Shown: piece after piece, positions 16,366 through 25,226 of the stretch | How positions within the stretch are numbered: the stretch's first letter is position 1 | Layout of the letters: each line of letters opens with the position of its first letter | Assembly (NCBI GenBank): GCA_022768465.1 | Contig: JALELZ010000005.1 | Span: forward strand, 124,001-188,000 | Direction of reading: 5' to 3' | Source: Lachnospiraceae bacterium | GTDB lineage: Bacteria > Bacillota > Clostridia > Lachnospirales > Lachnospiraceae | Length of the DNA stretch: 64,000 bases | Notes under the pieces: generated by a model | Seen by the model: only the letters and a program-made list of their open reading frames with translations | Told to the model about the DNA's origin: nothing | Database searches by the model: none | Position numbers and translations under genes: made by a program

Positions 16366-17394
16366 TCAATAACTTCTCCTTTTTTTGAAATATACACTCA
16401 CTAAGGTTGCCGCAATATTTAAAACAAGTGTAAGCAGCATAAGTATTGCCGCAATGGCAAAGGCAACCTCGAATTCTCCCTGCTCCTTGGCATATACATA
16501 AAGCGCAACTGTAAGTGTAGCCCCGGCACTCTTAAGCCCGTCAATAACACCGTTTACGGCATGAGCAAATCCAGCAGTAAATAAAAGTGCTGCAGATTCT
16601 CCCAGGATTCTTCCCGTTGCAAGAATGCATCCCGTAATAATACCGTCCACACAGTTTGGAAGAACGACTGTCCTTATAACTCTCCATTTACCTGCACCAA
16701 GTCCGAATGCACCTTCTCTGTAGCTCTGAGGCACAGTCTTTAAGCTCTCCTGAGTCGTACGCATTATCGTAGGAAGATTCATTATTACAAGTGTAAGAGC
16801 ACCGGCCAATAAGGATGTCTGCATTCCCATAAACCGGCAGAAGAACATCATTCCGACAAGACCGTAGATAATTGAAGGAATTCCTGATAATGTCTCAGCT
16901 GCGTATTCAATAACTCCTACAAGTCTTTTGTCCTTTGCATATTCTGTAAGATACACCGCAGCACCAACACCGAGTGGTAAAACAATGATAAGTGATGCAA
17001 GTACGATATAAAGAGTGTTAAGAATGTCCGGAAGGATTCCGATTGAGTCACTTAAGTAACTCGGCTTGGTAGAAAGAAGCTCCCAGGTCACATTCGGAAG
17101 TCCTTTAGCAAGCACATATCCCACCATGAATATTACAAGCGCACATGTAATTCCTGCACAAAGCCACATAAGAACGGTCATAAGCCTGATATAAGCCTGT
17201 CTCTTAAAGGAAGTGCCGCTCTCTCTGCTTTCATAAATGCTGTCTGCATGTGTATGGCTCTTTGCATTTCCCGCTGCCTGAGCCGAGCAAATTGGCTTCA
17301 TATCGGCTGTGTAAGCTTTTTTATTAATACTGCCTGCTTTTTTATTCCCTGCCGCAGCAGTTATATCGGATACATATACTCCGGAATTTTTCAT
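16366..17394 (-). CDS. pstA: Phosphate ABC transporter permease PstA
   Basis: This is an inner permease of the Pst importer with six membrane helices and the EAA-type cytoplasmic loop ([23 protein letters not shown]). It is 342 residues long, with an extra hydrophilic N-terminal tail of about 65 residues (Ala/Lys/Ser/His-rich) before the first membrane helix near residue 70. PstA proteins usually start close to that helix. The start is placed at 17394, two bases from the pstC end; a later start inside the tail cannot be excluded. Confidence 0.93.
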   Translation of the reverse strand: MKNSGVYVSDITAAAGNKKAGSINKKAYTADMKPICSAQAAGNAKSHTHADSIYESRESGTSFKRQAYIRLMTVLMWLCAGITCALVIFMVGYVLAKGLPNVTWELLSTKPSYLSDSIGILPDILNTLYIVLASLIIVLPLGVGAAVYLTEYAKDKRLVGVIEYAAETLSGIPSIIYGLVGMMFFCRFMGMQTSLLAGALTLVIMNLPTIMRTTQESLKTVPQSYREGAFGLGAGKWRVIRTVVLPNCVDGIITGCILATGRILGESAALLFTAGFAHAVNGVIDGLKSAGATLTVALYVYAKEQGEFEVAFAIAAILMLLTLVLNIAATLVSVYFKKRRSY

Positions 17395-17395
17395 T

Positions 17396-18265
17396 TTAAT
17401 TATCCTTCTCCCTCTTCATTAAGAAATTCAGTGTGGCGTTTATAAGCATAATAAATAAGAACAGAACAAGTGCTATTGAAAATAATGCCTGTCTCTGAAG
17501 CCCTGCCGAATAGGACATTTCACTCGCTACCGCAGTGGTAAGAAATCTTACACTTTGGAAGAGTCCCGGCATATTCGGCACATTACCTGAAACCATCATG
17601 ACAGCCATAGCCTCTCCTATGGCACGTCCTACTCCAAGCACCACAGCTGCAGCGATTCCGCTTTTTGCAGCCGGCACAGATACCTTAAAGTAGGTTTCCA
17701 CCGGAGTTGCTCCAAGCGCAAGAGACGCGTCCTCATATTCCTTTGGAACTGCCTCAAGCGCAGTGAGCGACACCTTTATGATCGAAGGGAGGATCATTAT
17801 TGCTAAAACTATGATGGCCGCCAGTAAGCTGGAGCCGTCCGGTATATGAAAAATACTTCTGATTCCCGGTACCAGCACCAGCATACCTACAAGACCGTAA
17901 ACAACGGACGGAATACCTGCCAATAAACTCACGGCCTCTTCTACAATACTTCTGATCTTTGCCGGTGCCATTTTTGCAAGAAAGACCGCTGTCATAAATC
18001 CAATCGGCACTCCAAGTACTATTGCTCCGGCAGTACCGTATACACTTGTTAATATAAACGGCAATATGCCGTACTGAGGCTCTGCTGCAGTCGATGCCCA
18101 GGTCTTTCCGAAAAGGAACTTAATAAGTCCGATTTCCCTTAACGCAGGAATTCCTGCGATTACAAGATATACGGTTATCAGGAGCACGCATCCTACCGTT
18201 ATCAGTCCGAGGATCAGAAAAATTCCGTGAACAAAATTTTCAAATGCCTGATTTTTATTTTTCAT
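17396..18265 (-). CDS. pstC: Phosphate ABC transporter permease PstC
   Basis: This is the partner permease of PstA, 289 residues, six membrane helices. It carries the EAA loop (PKEYEDASLALGATPVETYFKVSVP) and the GIPSVVYGLVGMLVLVP segment shared by PstC and PstA. The ribosome site AGGAG lies about 13 bases before the ATG. A stem-loop stands between pstS and this gene. It ends one base before pstA starts. Confidence 0.95.
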   Translation of the reverse strand: MKNKNQAFENFVHGIFLILGLITVGCVLLITVYLVIAGIPALREIGLIKFLFGKTWASTAAEPQYGILPFILTSVYGTAGAIVLGVPIGFMTAVFLAKMAPAKIRSIVEEAVSLLAGIPSVVYGLVGMLVLVPGIRSIFHIPDGSSLLAAIIVLAIMILPSIIKVSLTALEAVPKEYEDASLALGATPVETYFKVSVPAAKSGIAAAVVLGVGRAIGEAMAVMMVSGNVPNMPGLFQSVRFLTTAVASEMSYSAGLQRQALFSIALVLFLFIMLINATLNFLMKREKDN

Positions 18266-18527
18266 TTTCTTTTCATCTCTCCTAAAGCTTAATGCTGTAT
18301 TTAAGGGCTTTCGTCAAGCTATATAAAAGTCCTCATGAAAATTTAAAACATTATCCTAAATACAGATATAATCTAATTCTTTTATGTAAAGCCAATTATC
18401 GGAGAAACGTAAAATCCAGTTAAAATACTATATTCGTTTTTTATTAAAGCAAGGGGTGCGTATATTCAGGCAGAACACTTTTTGTCCTATAACACTCCTA
18501 TAACCCCACTTTTTGTATAAACAGTAA

Positions 18528-18563
18528 GAGAGCCTCCGCTGCTTTTTTGCAGCAGAAGCTCTC
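18528..18563 (-). promoter_or_regulatory. Stem-loop between pstS and pstC (possible attenuator)
   Basis: Bases 18528-18542 and 18549-18563 form a 15-bp stem (two wobble pairs in RNA) with a six-base A/T loop. On the transcribed strand it is followed only by a weak T-rich stretch (CTTACTGTTTATAC). It lies about 85-120 bases beyond the pstS stop in the 381-base pstS-pstC gap, a place where partial termination or RNA stabilisation would give more PstS than permease. The rest of the gap (18266-18527, 18564-18646) is AT-rich with nothing else recognised. Confidence 0.6.
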
Positions 18564-18646
18564 CCGGGCATTATATATTTAATTCGAATGAAAGGCCTTT
18601 GGTTAAAACCGTTTTATTAAAGTTGTTTAATCTCAATTGAATTCTA

Positions 18647-19549
18647 TCAGTTGACAGCTACAGCTCCTGCCTTAGCGATGAGGTCATTGGCATCTGATGA
18701 CATTGCATAATCGTAGAATGCCTGTGCCTGCTCTGAAAGCTCAGCTCCGTCCTTTGTTACAAGTACGAATGGTCTCTGGATCTTGTAGCTTCCGTCCTTA
18801 ACTGTTTCCTCTGTCGGCTCAACACCATCGATCTTGACAGCCTTTACTGAATCCTTTATTGCTGCAAGTGAAGCATAGCCGATGGCTGCAGGATTCTGTG
18901 AAACAGTTGTGATAACGTCACCTGTTGATGTAAGCTCCTGACGATACTTGCAGGCATCCTTTGTATCCGTGATAGACTCAAATCCGTCTCTTGTACCTGA
19001 ACCTGCCTCACGTCCTATAAGAACGATCTCCTCATCATTTCCGCCGAGATCCTTCCAGTTTGTGATCTCGCCCTTGTAAATCTTTGCAAGATCATCAAGT
19101 AAAATGTCCTCTATAGTATTCTCATTGTTTACAATAATAGCAATACCGTCAAGGCAGAGTGTTTCTTCCTTAAGGCATGATTTCTTTTCCTCATCCTTTA
19201 ATGCACGGCTCGAAAGTCCGATATCGCAGCGGCCTTCCTGTACTGCCTGAATTCCTGAACCTGATCCTGTTGGGTTATATGTAAATGTTACTCCCTTGTT
19301 TGCTTCCATGAAAGCCTCTCCGAGAGCACCGATAACCTTTTCCATTGATGTTGAACCATCAGTTGCAACTGTTCCTGAAAGCTCTGATCCTGATGCTTCC
19401 TTTGCCTCCTCTGTTGATTCAGCCTGAGTGCTCTCAGCCTCTGCGCTTGTCCCTGCAGCTGTTGTCTCTGTTGAGCTTGATGATGAACATCCTGTAAGTG
19501 CTGCGGCTGCCATGAATCCTGTTAAAATAAGTGCTATAGTCTTTTTCAT
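18647..19549 (-). CDS. pstS: Phosphate-binding lipoprotein PstS
   Basis: This is the extracytoplasmic phosphate receptor of the Pst importer. It is 300 residues with a lipoprotein signal peptide ending in the lipobox LTGC (Cys21), then a Ser/Thr/Glu-rich linker to about residue 55. Phosphate-binding segments are visible: GSTSME (about 65-70), GSGSGI (112-117) and REAGSGTRDGF (about 200-210). It is the first gene of pstSCAB-phoU. Expression under phosphate starvation is expected for this family. Confidence 0.96.
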   Translation of the reverse strand: MKKTIALILTGFMAAAALTGCSSSSSTETTAAGTSAEAESTQAESTEEAKEASGSELSGTVATDGSTSMEKVIGALGEAFMEANKGVTFTYNPTGSGSGIQAVQEGRCDIGLSSRALKDEEKKSCLKEETLCLDGIAIIVNNENTIEDILLDDLAKIYKGEITNWKDLGGNDEEIVLIGREAGSGTRDGFESITDTKDACKYRQELTSTGDVITTVSQNPAAIGYASLAAIKDSVKAVKIDGVEPTEETVKDGSYKIQRPFVLVTKDGAELSEQAQAFYDYAMSSDANDLIAKAGAVAVN

Positions 19550-19710
19550 AATGTTTGCTCCTTTTGCGCCTTCGCGCTCTTTTTATGCGTACACCGCGCA
19601 TATCCTGTCGTATGCGCTGTACGGTGTACCTTTGACACGCTGTAATTCCCGTGTCTTACCATGCTGCCTGTCATGCAGCTCTTTCAAACATCTATAATCT
19701 ACAGTACTTA

Positions 19711-19739
19711 TGTAAAGGAATTTATCCCGAAATTGTAAA
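19711..19739 (-). promoter_or_regulatory. Possible Pho-box direct repeats upstream of pstS
   Basis: On the strand of pstS, TTTACA occurs at 19739-19734 and again at 19716-19711, 23 bases apart, close to two turns of DNA. PhoP/PhoB-type boxes in Firmicutes are TT(A/T)ACA repeats at about 11-base spacing, so this is only a partial match about 160 bases before the gene. The remainder of 19550-19789 shows no other clear signal. Confidence 0.3.
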
Positions 19740-19789
19740 ATCGATGCAAAACAATATATTCAAAGTTCTTTTTTGCAATGGTCAAATTT

Positions 19790-19826
19790 ATATAAACAAC
19801 ACGGCGGCCCCATTTAAGGACCGCCG
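19790..19826 (-). terminator. Terminator of the nifS-nifU unit
   Basis: Stem 19818-19826 with 19802-19810 (nine pairs, one wobble, GC-rich CGGCGG core), loop of seven, followed on the - strand by TGTTGTTTATATAAATTT. It lies 110 bases after the nifU stop and before pstS. Confidence 0.65.
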
Positions 19827-19935
19827 CATCATAGCTGTATATTTTAAAAATACGATATTCAACAAATATCAGAAAACTGCATTTGTTTTCAAATCTCGTT
19901 TTCCTATGTCTGTATAAGATCCGACCTGGTAATTT

Positions 19936-20376
19936 TTATACCATCGGAACTTCTTCTCCCTCTTCTGCCTCAGGGAAATCCTTAGGATCGTAAGGGATGT
20001 TGTTCTTATCATAGTAATCCTTAACTGCTGCCTTGATAGACTCCTCAGCAAGTACAGAGCAATGAAGCTTGAACGCAGGAAGTCCGCCAAGTGCATCTAC
20101 AACTTCCTTATTTGTAAGCTTTAAAGCCTCGTCTATAGTCTTTCCCTTGATCATCTCTGTAGCGATAGAGGTTGAAGCTATTGCTGAACCACAACCGAAG
20201 GTCTCGAACTTAACATCCTTGATAACCTTAGTCTCAGGATCTACATCAAGATACATCTTCATGATGTCTCCGCACTTAGCGTTTCCGACCTCGCCGACTC
20301 CTGATGCATTCTCTATCTCACCAACATTTCTGGGATGCATGAAATGATCCATTACTGTATCTGTATATAAAGCCAT
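19936..20376 (-). CDS. nifU: Fe-S cluster scaffold NifU/IscU-type
   Basis: This is a scaffold on which [2Fe-2S] or [4Fe-4S] clusters are built from sulfur supplied by the cysteine desulfurase encoded just upstream. The three cluster cysteines are at C35, C62 and C106, with the conserved Asp37 (KCGD) and the GCGSAIASTS segment. At 146 residues it has the IscU-like domain plus a short acidic C-terminal tail (PEAEEGEEVP), as in NifU-like proteins of anaerobic Firmicutes. The name does not imply nitrogen fixation. The ribosome site is AAAGGAG. Confidence 0.93.
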   Translation of the reverse strand: MALYTDTVMDHFMHPRNVGEIENASGVGEVGNAKCGDIMKMYLDVDPETKVIKDVKFETFGCGSAIASTSIATEMIKGKTIDEALKLTNKEVVDALGGLPAFKLHCSVLAEESIKAAVKDYYDKNNIPYDPKDFPEAEEGEEVPMV

Positions 20377-20461
20377 GATTAACTCCTTTTTAGCTAAAAT
20401 TTATATTACAAAATCTGATTTTAAAACTCAGGATCTCTACGATCATTATTTAAATTCAAAA

Positions 20462-21655
20462 TCAAAGAATGAACTGTCTCTTTCCTCTTATAAGATCCTT
20501 CCATACCGGAGACATATTTCTCAGGTATTCAACGATTTGCGGAAGCTCCTGAAGGATATAATCTATTTCCTCTTCTGTGTTCCACTCGCAGAGACTGAGT
20601 CTGAGTGATCCGTGTGCAACCTCATGAGGACGTCCTATAGCTAAAAGTACATGGCTCGGATCAAGTGATCCTGATGTACAGGCACTTCCTGAAGAAGCGC
20701 AGATTCCCTTAAGATCAAGAAGAAGCAGCATGCTCTCTCCCTCAATTCCTTCAAAGCAGAAGTTAACATTACCAGGAAGTCTGTTCACGGGATCACCGTT
20801 AAGTGCGCTGTGAGGTATCTTGCTGATTCCTTCGATAAGCTTATCTCTGAGCTTTGAAACCTTTGCTGCATTCTCATCGATATGAGCACATGCCTCTTCT
20901 AAGGCTGCGGCAAGGCCTCTGATGCCCGCCATATTCTCAGTACCCGCACGCTTACCTCTTTCCTGAGCACCGCCTTCGATAATGTTTGTAAGCATGATTC
21001 CCTGTCTTGCATAGAGAACACCTGTTCCCTTAGGGCCATGGAACTTATGACCTGACAGTGAAAGCATGTCAATATTCTGGTCCTTAACATCTATATGAAG
21101 ATGTCCTGCTGCCTGAACTGCATCTGTATGGAACAAAACTCCTGCTTCCTTACATACGGCACCAATTTCCTTGATCGGCATGATAGAACCGATCTCATTG
21201 TTAGCGTACATAATGGTAACAAGACATGTATCCGGACGAATAGCCTTCTTAACCTGCTCAGCTGTGATAGTTCCTGTAGGACCTACAGGAAGAAGCTCTA
21301 TATCAAAGCCCTCTTTTCTGAGCTTTTCAAGAGTATGAAGAATTGCATGATGCTCAAAGGCAGAAGAGATGATGTGCTTCTTACCCTTTCTCTCGCCTAT
21401 TCTTGCAGCTGACACTAAAGCCTGATTATCGGCCTCAGATCCGCCTGATGTAAATGTTATTTCCTTCGGTGAGCAGCCTAAGCATTTTGCTACTCTTTCT
21501 CTTGCATCCTCAAGACCTTCCTTTGCTCTCTGTCCGAGAGTATAAAGGCTTGACGGATTTCCGAACTCTTCATCAAAATATGGGAGCATAGCATTAATAG
21601 CTGTCTTGCTCATCTTTGTTGTTGCAGCATTATCCGCATAAACAAACATAGTCAT
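20462..21655 (-). CDS. nifS: Cysteine desulfurase NifS/IscS-type
   Basis: This PLP enzyme converts cysteine to alanine and persulfide for Fe-S cluster assembly. The PLP lysine is K204 in SGHKFHGPKG; the persulfide cysteine is C326 in SSGSACTSGS, on the long loop of group I enzymes; YADNAATTK is at the N-terminus. It is 397 residues, complete. It is followed after 85 bases by nifU and preceded by an Rrf2 regulator, the usual isc-like arrangement in Clostridia. Confidence 0.95.
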   Translation of the reverse strand: MTMFVYADNAATTKMSKTAINAMLPYFDEEFGNPSSLYTLGQRAKEGLEDARERVAKCLGCSPKEITFTSGGSEADNQALVSAARIGERKGKKHIISSAFEHHAILHTLEKLRKEGFDIELLPVGPTGTITAEQVKKAIRPDTCLVTIMYANNEIGSIMPIKEIGAVCKEAGVLFHTDAVQAAGHLHIDVKDQNIDMLSLSGHKFHGPKGTGVLYARQGIMLTNIIEGGAQERGKRAGTENMAGIRGLAAALEEACAHIDENAAKVSKLRDKLIEGISKIPHSALNGDPVNRLPGNVNFCFEGIEGESMLLLLDLKGICASSGSACTSGSLDPSHVLLAIGRPHEVAHGSLRLSLCEWNTEEEIDYILQELPQIVEYLRNMSPVWKDLIRGKRQFIL

Positions 21656-21752
21656 TTCCCCTTAAATACTAATTTATACTGCATTAATCGATGTTACTGT
21701 TTATAGACTGACATCTAAGATCCTGCTGCTTAGGATGTCTGTTATTTCATAT

Positions 21753-21784
21753 ATGCATGCAAAACCCACTTATTTTGTATGCAT
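21753..21784 (-). promoter_or_regulatory. Candidate Rrf2 operator in front of nifS
   Basis: A 12-bp inverted repeat with one mismatch (21753-21764 and 21773-21784, ATGCATRCAAAA half-sites, 8-base centre) sits in the rrf2-nifS gap. It lies about where transcription would start from the promoter-like TTGACA (21817-21812) and TAGACT (21794-21789), 17 bases apart. A repressor at this site would block nifS-nifU. The nearest candidate is the Rrf2 protein encoded next door. Confidence 0.5.
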
Positions 21785-21813
21785 TTGAAGTCTACTATCA
21801 TAAACATACTTTG

Positions 21814-22233
21814 TCAATGGGTATTTTGCATTTCCTGCTCCATGATATCTTCAAGAGACACCGAGTCAAGATAATCATTTATAAGGTTCTCTAATTTCTC
21901 CCAAACAGGCAGTGATTTGCATAAACCTGCTCTTGGGCAGACATTATCGCTTTCAAGGCAGGAAACCGGTGCCAGTGAGCCTTCTGAGATACGAAGGATC
22001 TCGCCAACCGAATAGCTTTCTGCCGGTCTTGACAGACGGTAGCCTCCCTTTTTTCCTCTGAGACCTTCCACAAGACCTGCCTTGACCATCATTGAAATAA
22101 TACTCTCAAGATATTTTTCCGAAATACCCTGATTCTCCGCAATCAGCGGCAGCGGCATATAACTTCCTTTTTCAAACTGAGCCAGCTCCTCCATTATACG
22201 AAGGGCATAGCGTCCTTTTGTTGAAATAAGCAC
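21814..22233 (-). CDS. Rrf2/IscR-family transcription regulator
   Basis: This is a winged-helix regulator of 139 residues. The N-terminal MLISTKGRYALR block and the GLRGKKGGYRL wing are typical of Rrf2 proteins. Cysteines C92, C99 and C105 sit in the region that binds a [2Fe-2S] cluster in IscR, so Fe-S sensing is likely. It is directly upstream of nifS-nifU and probably regulates them. It lies 17 bases downstream of an M20 peptidase gene and may be partly cotranscribed with it. Confidence 0.93.
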   Translation of the reverse strand: MLISTKGRYALRIMEELAQFEKGSYMPLPLIAENQGISEKYLESIISMMVKAGLVEGLRGKKGGYRLSRPAESYSVGEILRISEGSLAPVSCLESDNVCPRAGLCKSLPVWEKLENLINDYLDSVSLEDIMEQEMQNTH

Positions 22234-22250
22234 TTAATATCCTCCATTTA

Positions 22251-23525
22251 TCAAACGTAATTAACTTCCTTATAAAGCTCGTCCGGTGTAGATTCATACT
22301 CCTTGAATTCAATCTTCCCATTATAAGCAATGAAATCAAATGCATACTGTGCATACAATGCTGCTCCTACCGTAAGCGCATTCTCATCGATATCAAAGAA
22401 TGGACTGTGGTTATCTGCTCCGGATCCAAGCTCATCGTTTTCTATTCCTATAAATGCCATTGCTCCCGGATACAGTTTTGTAGCAGCCGAAAAGCTCTCC
22501 GATGCAGTCCAGCGCTTAAAACCTACCTGTATGCCATCACCCAATTTTCTTGCAGCATTTCTTGCAATCTCTGCGCACTGCTCGTTGTTTACAGTTGGTA
22601 TAACCGGTCCGATCTGTTTTTTCACCTCATATTCACATCCATATGTTCGGCATATATCCGCAAGCATCTGATGGAATTTATCATGAACCAGCTTGCCGAC
22701 CTCCTGCTCATAATACCTGTACGAACCTGCAAATGTAAGCTTATCCGGAATTATATTCCATACCTGACCGGCTGAAACCAGTCCCAAGGAGAATGAACAG
22801 GTCTTATCTGCCGGAATAAATCTTACAGGAATCTCACTGACCGCCTGATATACTGCTGCAAAGCAGTCTATCGGATTGTTTGCGATATAAGGAGTAGAGC
22901 CGTGTCCGCCTTTGCCGTATATATCAATCTCAAAGCCAAATGCTCCGGCCGTGACAGGCCCGTCCAGTATAGCTGCAGTTCCGGCCTTGAGTCCTGTTCC
23001 TCTTACATGCTCTGCAAAGCATCCATGAACTTTTATATTATTATGGTACAGAAATTCTAAAAGATCGCAGAGATTTCCACCTGTTTCCTCACCTCGTTCA
23101 AAAGCAAGGATAACTCTCATATTATTTTTATCAAGCTCGTCCACATGCTCCTTTATAAGCTTTGCAGCACCTAAAAGCATCGCTGTATGTGCATCATGTC
23201 CGCAAAGATGTGCCGCTCCCTTGACCTTTGATACGCACTGCTTTTTTCTTGCAAGATTCTTTTCACTTTCAAGTATCTCAAGTGCATCTATATCCGCACG
23301 AAGCAGAACAGTTTTAGGCTCATTTTCTGTAGCCGAGCTGCCAATTATGCCTAAAATACCACCTCTTGGAACAGCAATATATTTGATACCAAGCTCTTTA
23401 AGTCTGTCGCATATAAATTTGACAGTATTTTCCTCCTCATTGGAAAGCTCCGGGTTTTCGTGCAGATATCTTCTGTCTGCAATAAGCGAATCCTTTATTT
23501 TATTTGCCTCATCGAGGAAGTTCAT
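22251..23525 (-). CDS. M20-family amidohydrolase/peptidase
   Basis: This is a zinc hydrolase of 424 residues related to N-acyl-amino-acid amidohydrolases and aminobenzoyl-glutamate utilisation proteins (M20D type). Metal and catalytic residues: ADIDALE (about 77-83), HLCGHDAHTAML (the cysteine and histidines around 107-115), FERGEETGGN and HSP near residue 385. The dimerisation domain between about 190 and 300 begins with GKGGHGSTPY. The substrate is not predictable. The ribosome site is AAAGGAG. It lies upstream of rrf2 on the same strand. Confidence 0.88.
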   Translation of the reverse strand: MNFLDEANKIKDSLIADRRYLHENPELSNEEENTVKFICDRLKELGIKYIAVPRGGILGIIGSSATENEPKTVLLRADIDALEILESEKNLARKKQCVSKVKGAAHLCGHDAHTAMLLGAAKLIKEHVDELDKNNMRVILAFERGEETGGNLCDLLEFLYHNNIKVHGCFAEHVRGTGLKAGTAAILDGPVTAGAFGFEIDIYGKGGHGSTPYIANNPIDCFAAVYQAVSEIPVRFIPADKTCSFSLGLVSAGQVWNIIPDKLTFAGSYRYYEQEVGKLVHDKFHQMLADICRTYGCEYEVKKQIGPVIPTVNNEQCAEIARNAARKLGDGIQVGFKRWTASESFSAATKLYPGAMAFIGIENDELGSGADNHSPFFDIDENALTVGAALYAQYAFDFIAYNGKIEFKEYESTPDELYKEVNYV

Positions 23526-23593
23526 AAGCTCTCATCTCCTTTATTTTGAATTAAAAATTTAATATAGCCATCAGCATAATGCTGACAGGCAAA

Positions 23594-24958
23594 TCAGTCA
23601 ATAACCGCATCCTCTCTCGGATATCCGGCCCTGACCTTTTTATAATAGAAATAATAAATTACGATAATCAGTATCCAGCTTGCAGGCCATGCCAGCAGAA
23701 TGACGAAATAATGTCTGAAAATGCGGAAAACTGTCTTAAGCCACAGGACTCTGAATCCGCATATCGCACAAACTGAAATGATCATAGATTCCTTTGCCTT
23801 TCCAAGGCCTCTTAAGGCTGCGGAATAAGCACCCATAGCTGTATCCATCCATGTTAAAAGAGCTATTATGCTGAGTCTGTAGCATCCGAGCTCGATAATC
23901 TCAGGCGTCTGCGAATACAGTGACATTATTGGTGTCCTGAATACAAATATAATACCACCTGCCGCAAATGTCGCAACAATACCTATTATCATTGCGGATT
24001 TAAATACAAGCTCAATCCTGCTGTATTTCTTTCCTCCTATATTCTGGCTCATAAAGGTCAGCATAACATTACCTGTTATAGTTGAAAGAATATACATGAA
24101 GTTCTCAACATTTGCAGCTGCCGCACTTCCGGCAATAACTACAGCACCGAAGGAATTTATAGCTGACTGAATAAGAATATTTGTAATTCCGTACATACTG
24201 CTCTGTACTGCGCTCGGCACACCTGTATTAACAATTTCCGAAAAACTTCTTTTATCTATACACAGCTTTGACGGAATAAACTTAAGAGATCCTTCTTCAT
24301 TAAGCATAGCCTTGATCATGAGAAAGCATGAAAGATAGTTGGATACAGTTGTCGCAATAGCAACACCTTCAACATTCATGCCCATAACTATAACAAAATA
24401 CAGGTTAAGGATAACATTCACAATGCCCGCTGCAACCAGATAATACATCGGTCGCTTTGTATCACCTATTGATCTGACGATGGATGCTCCGGCATTATAA
24501 AGAGAAATGCCCGGAAGACCTCCGAAATAAATAGAAAGATAAAGAGCTGCCTGATCAATAATATCCTCAGGTGTATTAATAAGCTCAAGAATCCCTCTAG
24601 ACCCTATTATACCCAAAAAGCCAATAACAGAGCCAAAAAGCAGTGAAGAAAGCATTGCCGTGTGAACATCTCTGGAAACATACTCATCATTTCCCGATGC
24701 AACATCCTTCGCCACCGCATAATTGATTCCCACAGTGAATCCGATAAAAAAATTAACCACTAAAGCAACAGTTGCCCCGGTCGCCCCTACCGCAGCAAGC
24801 GAATTACCGCCTGCATAACGGCCTACAACAATAACATCTGCCGCATTAAACAAAAGCTGCAAAGCACTGCTCAAAAAAAGCGGAATCATAAATGCGACCA
24901 TCTTGCCGTAAAGCGGCCCGTGAAGCATGTCGACTTCTCTTGAATTACCCTTACCCAT
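23594..24958 (-). CDS. MATE-family efflux transporter
   Basis: This is a multidrug/toxic-compound exporter with twelve membrane helices in two similar halves, about 454 residues. Typical segments are PLFLSSALQLLFNAADVIVVGRYAG near the start and AVGATGATVALVVNFFIGFTVG. I chose the ATG at 24958, preceded by AAGAGG; GTG at 24976 adds six residues. Export would be driven by Na+ or H+; the substrate is unknown. It is preceded by the terminator of the icd operon, so it has its own promoter. Confidence 0.9.
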   Translation of the reverse strand: MGKGNSREVDMLHGPLYGKMVAFMIPLFLSSALQLLFNAADVIVVGRYAGGNSLAAVGATGATVALVVNFFIGFTVGINYAVAKDVASGNDEYVSRDVHTAMLSSLLFGSVIGFLGIIGSRGILELINTPEDIIDQAALYLSIYFGGLPGISLYNAGASIVRSIGDTKRPMYYLVAAGIVNVILNLYFVIVMGMNVEGVAIATTVSNYLSCFLMIKAMLNEEGSLKFIPSKLCIDKRSFSEIVNTGVPSAVQSSMYGITNILIQSAINSFGAVVIAGSAAAANVENFMYILSTITGNVMLTFMSQNIGGKKYSRIELVFKSAMIIGIVATFAAGGIIFVFRTPIMSLYSQTPEIIELGCYRLSIIALLTWMDTAMGAYSAALRGLGKAKESMIISVCAICGFRVLWLKTVFRIFRHYFVILLAWPASWILIIVIYYFYYKKVRAGYPREDAVID

Positions 24959-24999
24959 AACGCCTCTTACACACACATAAAACTAATAGAATTACCGCA

Positions 25000-25029
25000 A
25001 AAGAAAAACCGCTGTAATACTACAGCGGT
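25000..25029 (-). terminator. Terminator downstream of the icd operon
   Basis: A perfect 9-bp stem (25021-25029 with 25008-25016, ACCGCTGTA, 4-base loop) is followed on the - strand by TTTTTCTTTT. It is a textbook intrinsic terminator. It lies about 200 bases after the icd stop, just beyond the structured element at 25033-25202. Confidence 0.85.
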
Positions 25030-25032
25030 CAT

Positions 25033-25202
25033 TATATCATGAAAGTCCAGACAGCAGATGTAAATTTGCATTGCTTGCATATGCAAATTTATATATGTTG
25101 GATGGACAAGACAGATGAGTAAGTAGGGCGATAGCCCGGATTACGAATCTGTCGGCAGCTGCGAGAGCACGTGAGTGCGCAGCAGCTGGCTTTCATGATA
25201 TA
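25033..25202 (+). repeat. Three-armed structured intergenic element (copy B)
   Basis: The outer 13-bp perfect inverted repeat is 25033-25045 with 25190-25202 (TATATCATGAAAG). Arm 1: 11-bp stem 25061-25071 with 25081-25091, tip TTGCTTGCAT. Arm 2: 25110-25116 with 25147-25153, holding GGGC-GATA-GCCC then GGATTACGAAT. Arm 3: CAGCTGC/GCAGCTG (25156-25162, 25182-25188), holding GAGAGCACGTGAGTGCG. Arm order and tips match the element at 37674 read on the + strand. Here it is antisense to the icd and MATE genes that flank it. Confidence 0.75.
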
Positions 25203-25226
25203 TGTAAATTTTTATTTTCAGCCTTC

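Noticed and set aside
18528-18563. A fourth copy of the three-armed element
   Set aside because: It has a single stem, no outer repeat and none of the conserved arm tips.
1-21655. Nitrogen fixation capacity from nitrogenase-like, nifS and nifU genes
   Set aside because: No nifH, nifB, nifE or nifN is seen in the window, and the component-1-like proteins lack a recognisable NifD/NifK ligand set. NifS and NifU here are general Fe-S assembly proteins with an Rrf2 regulator.
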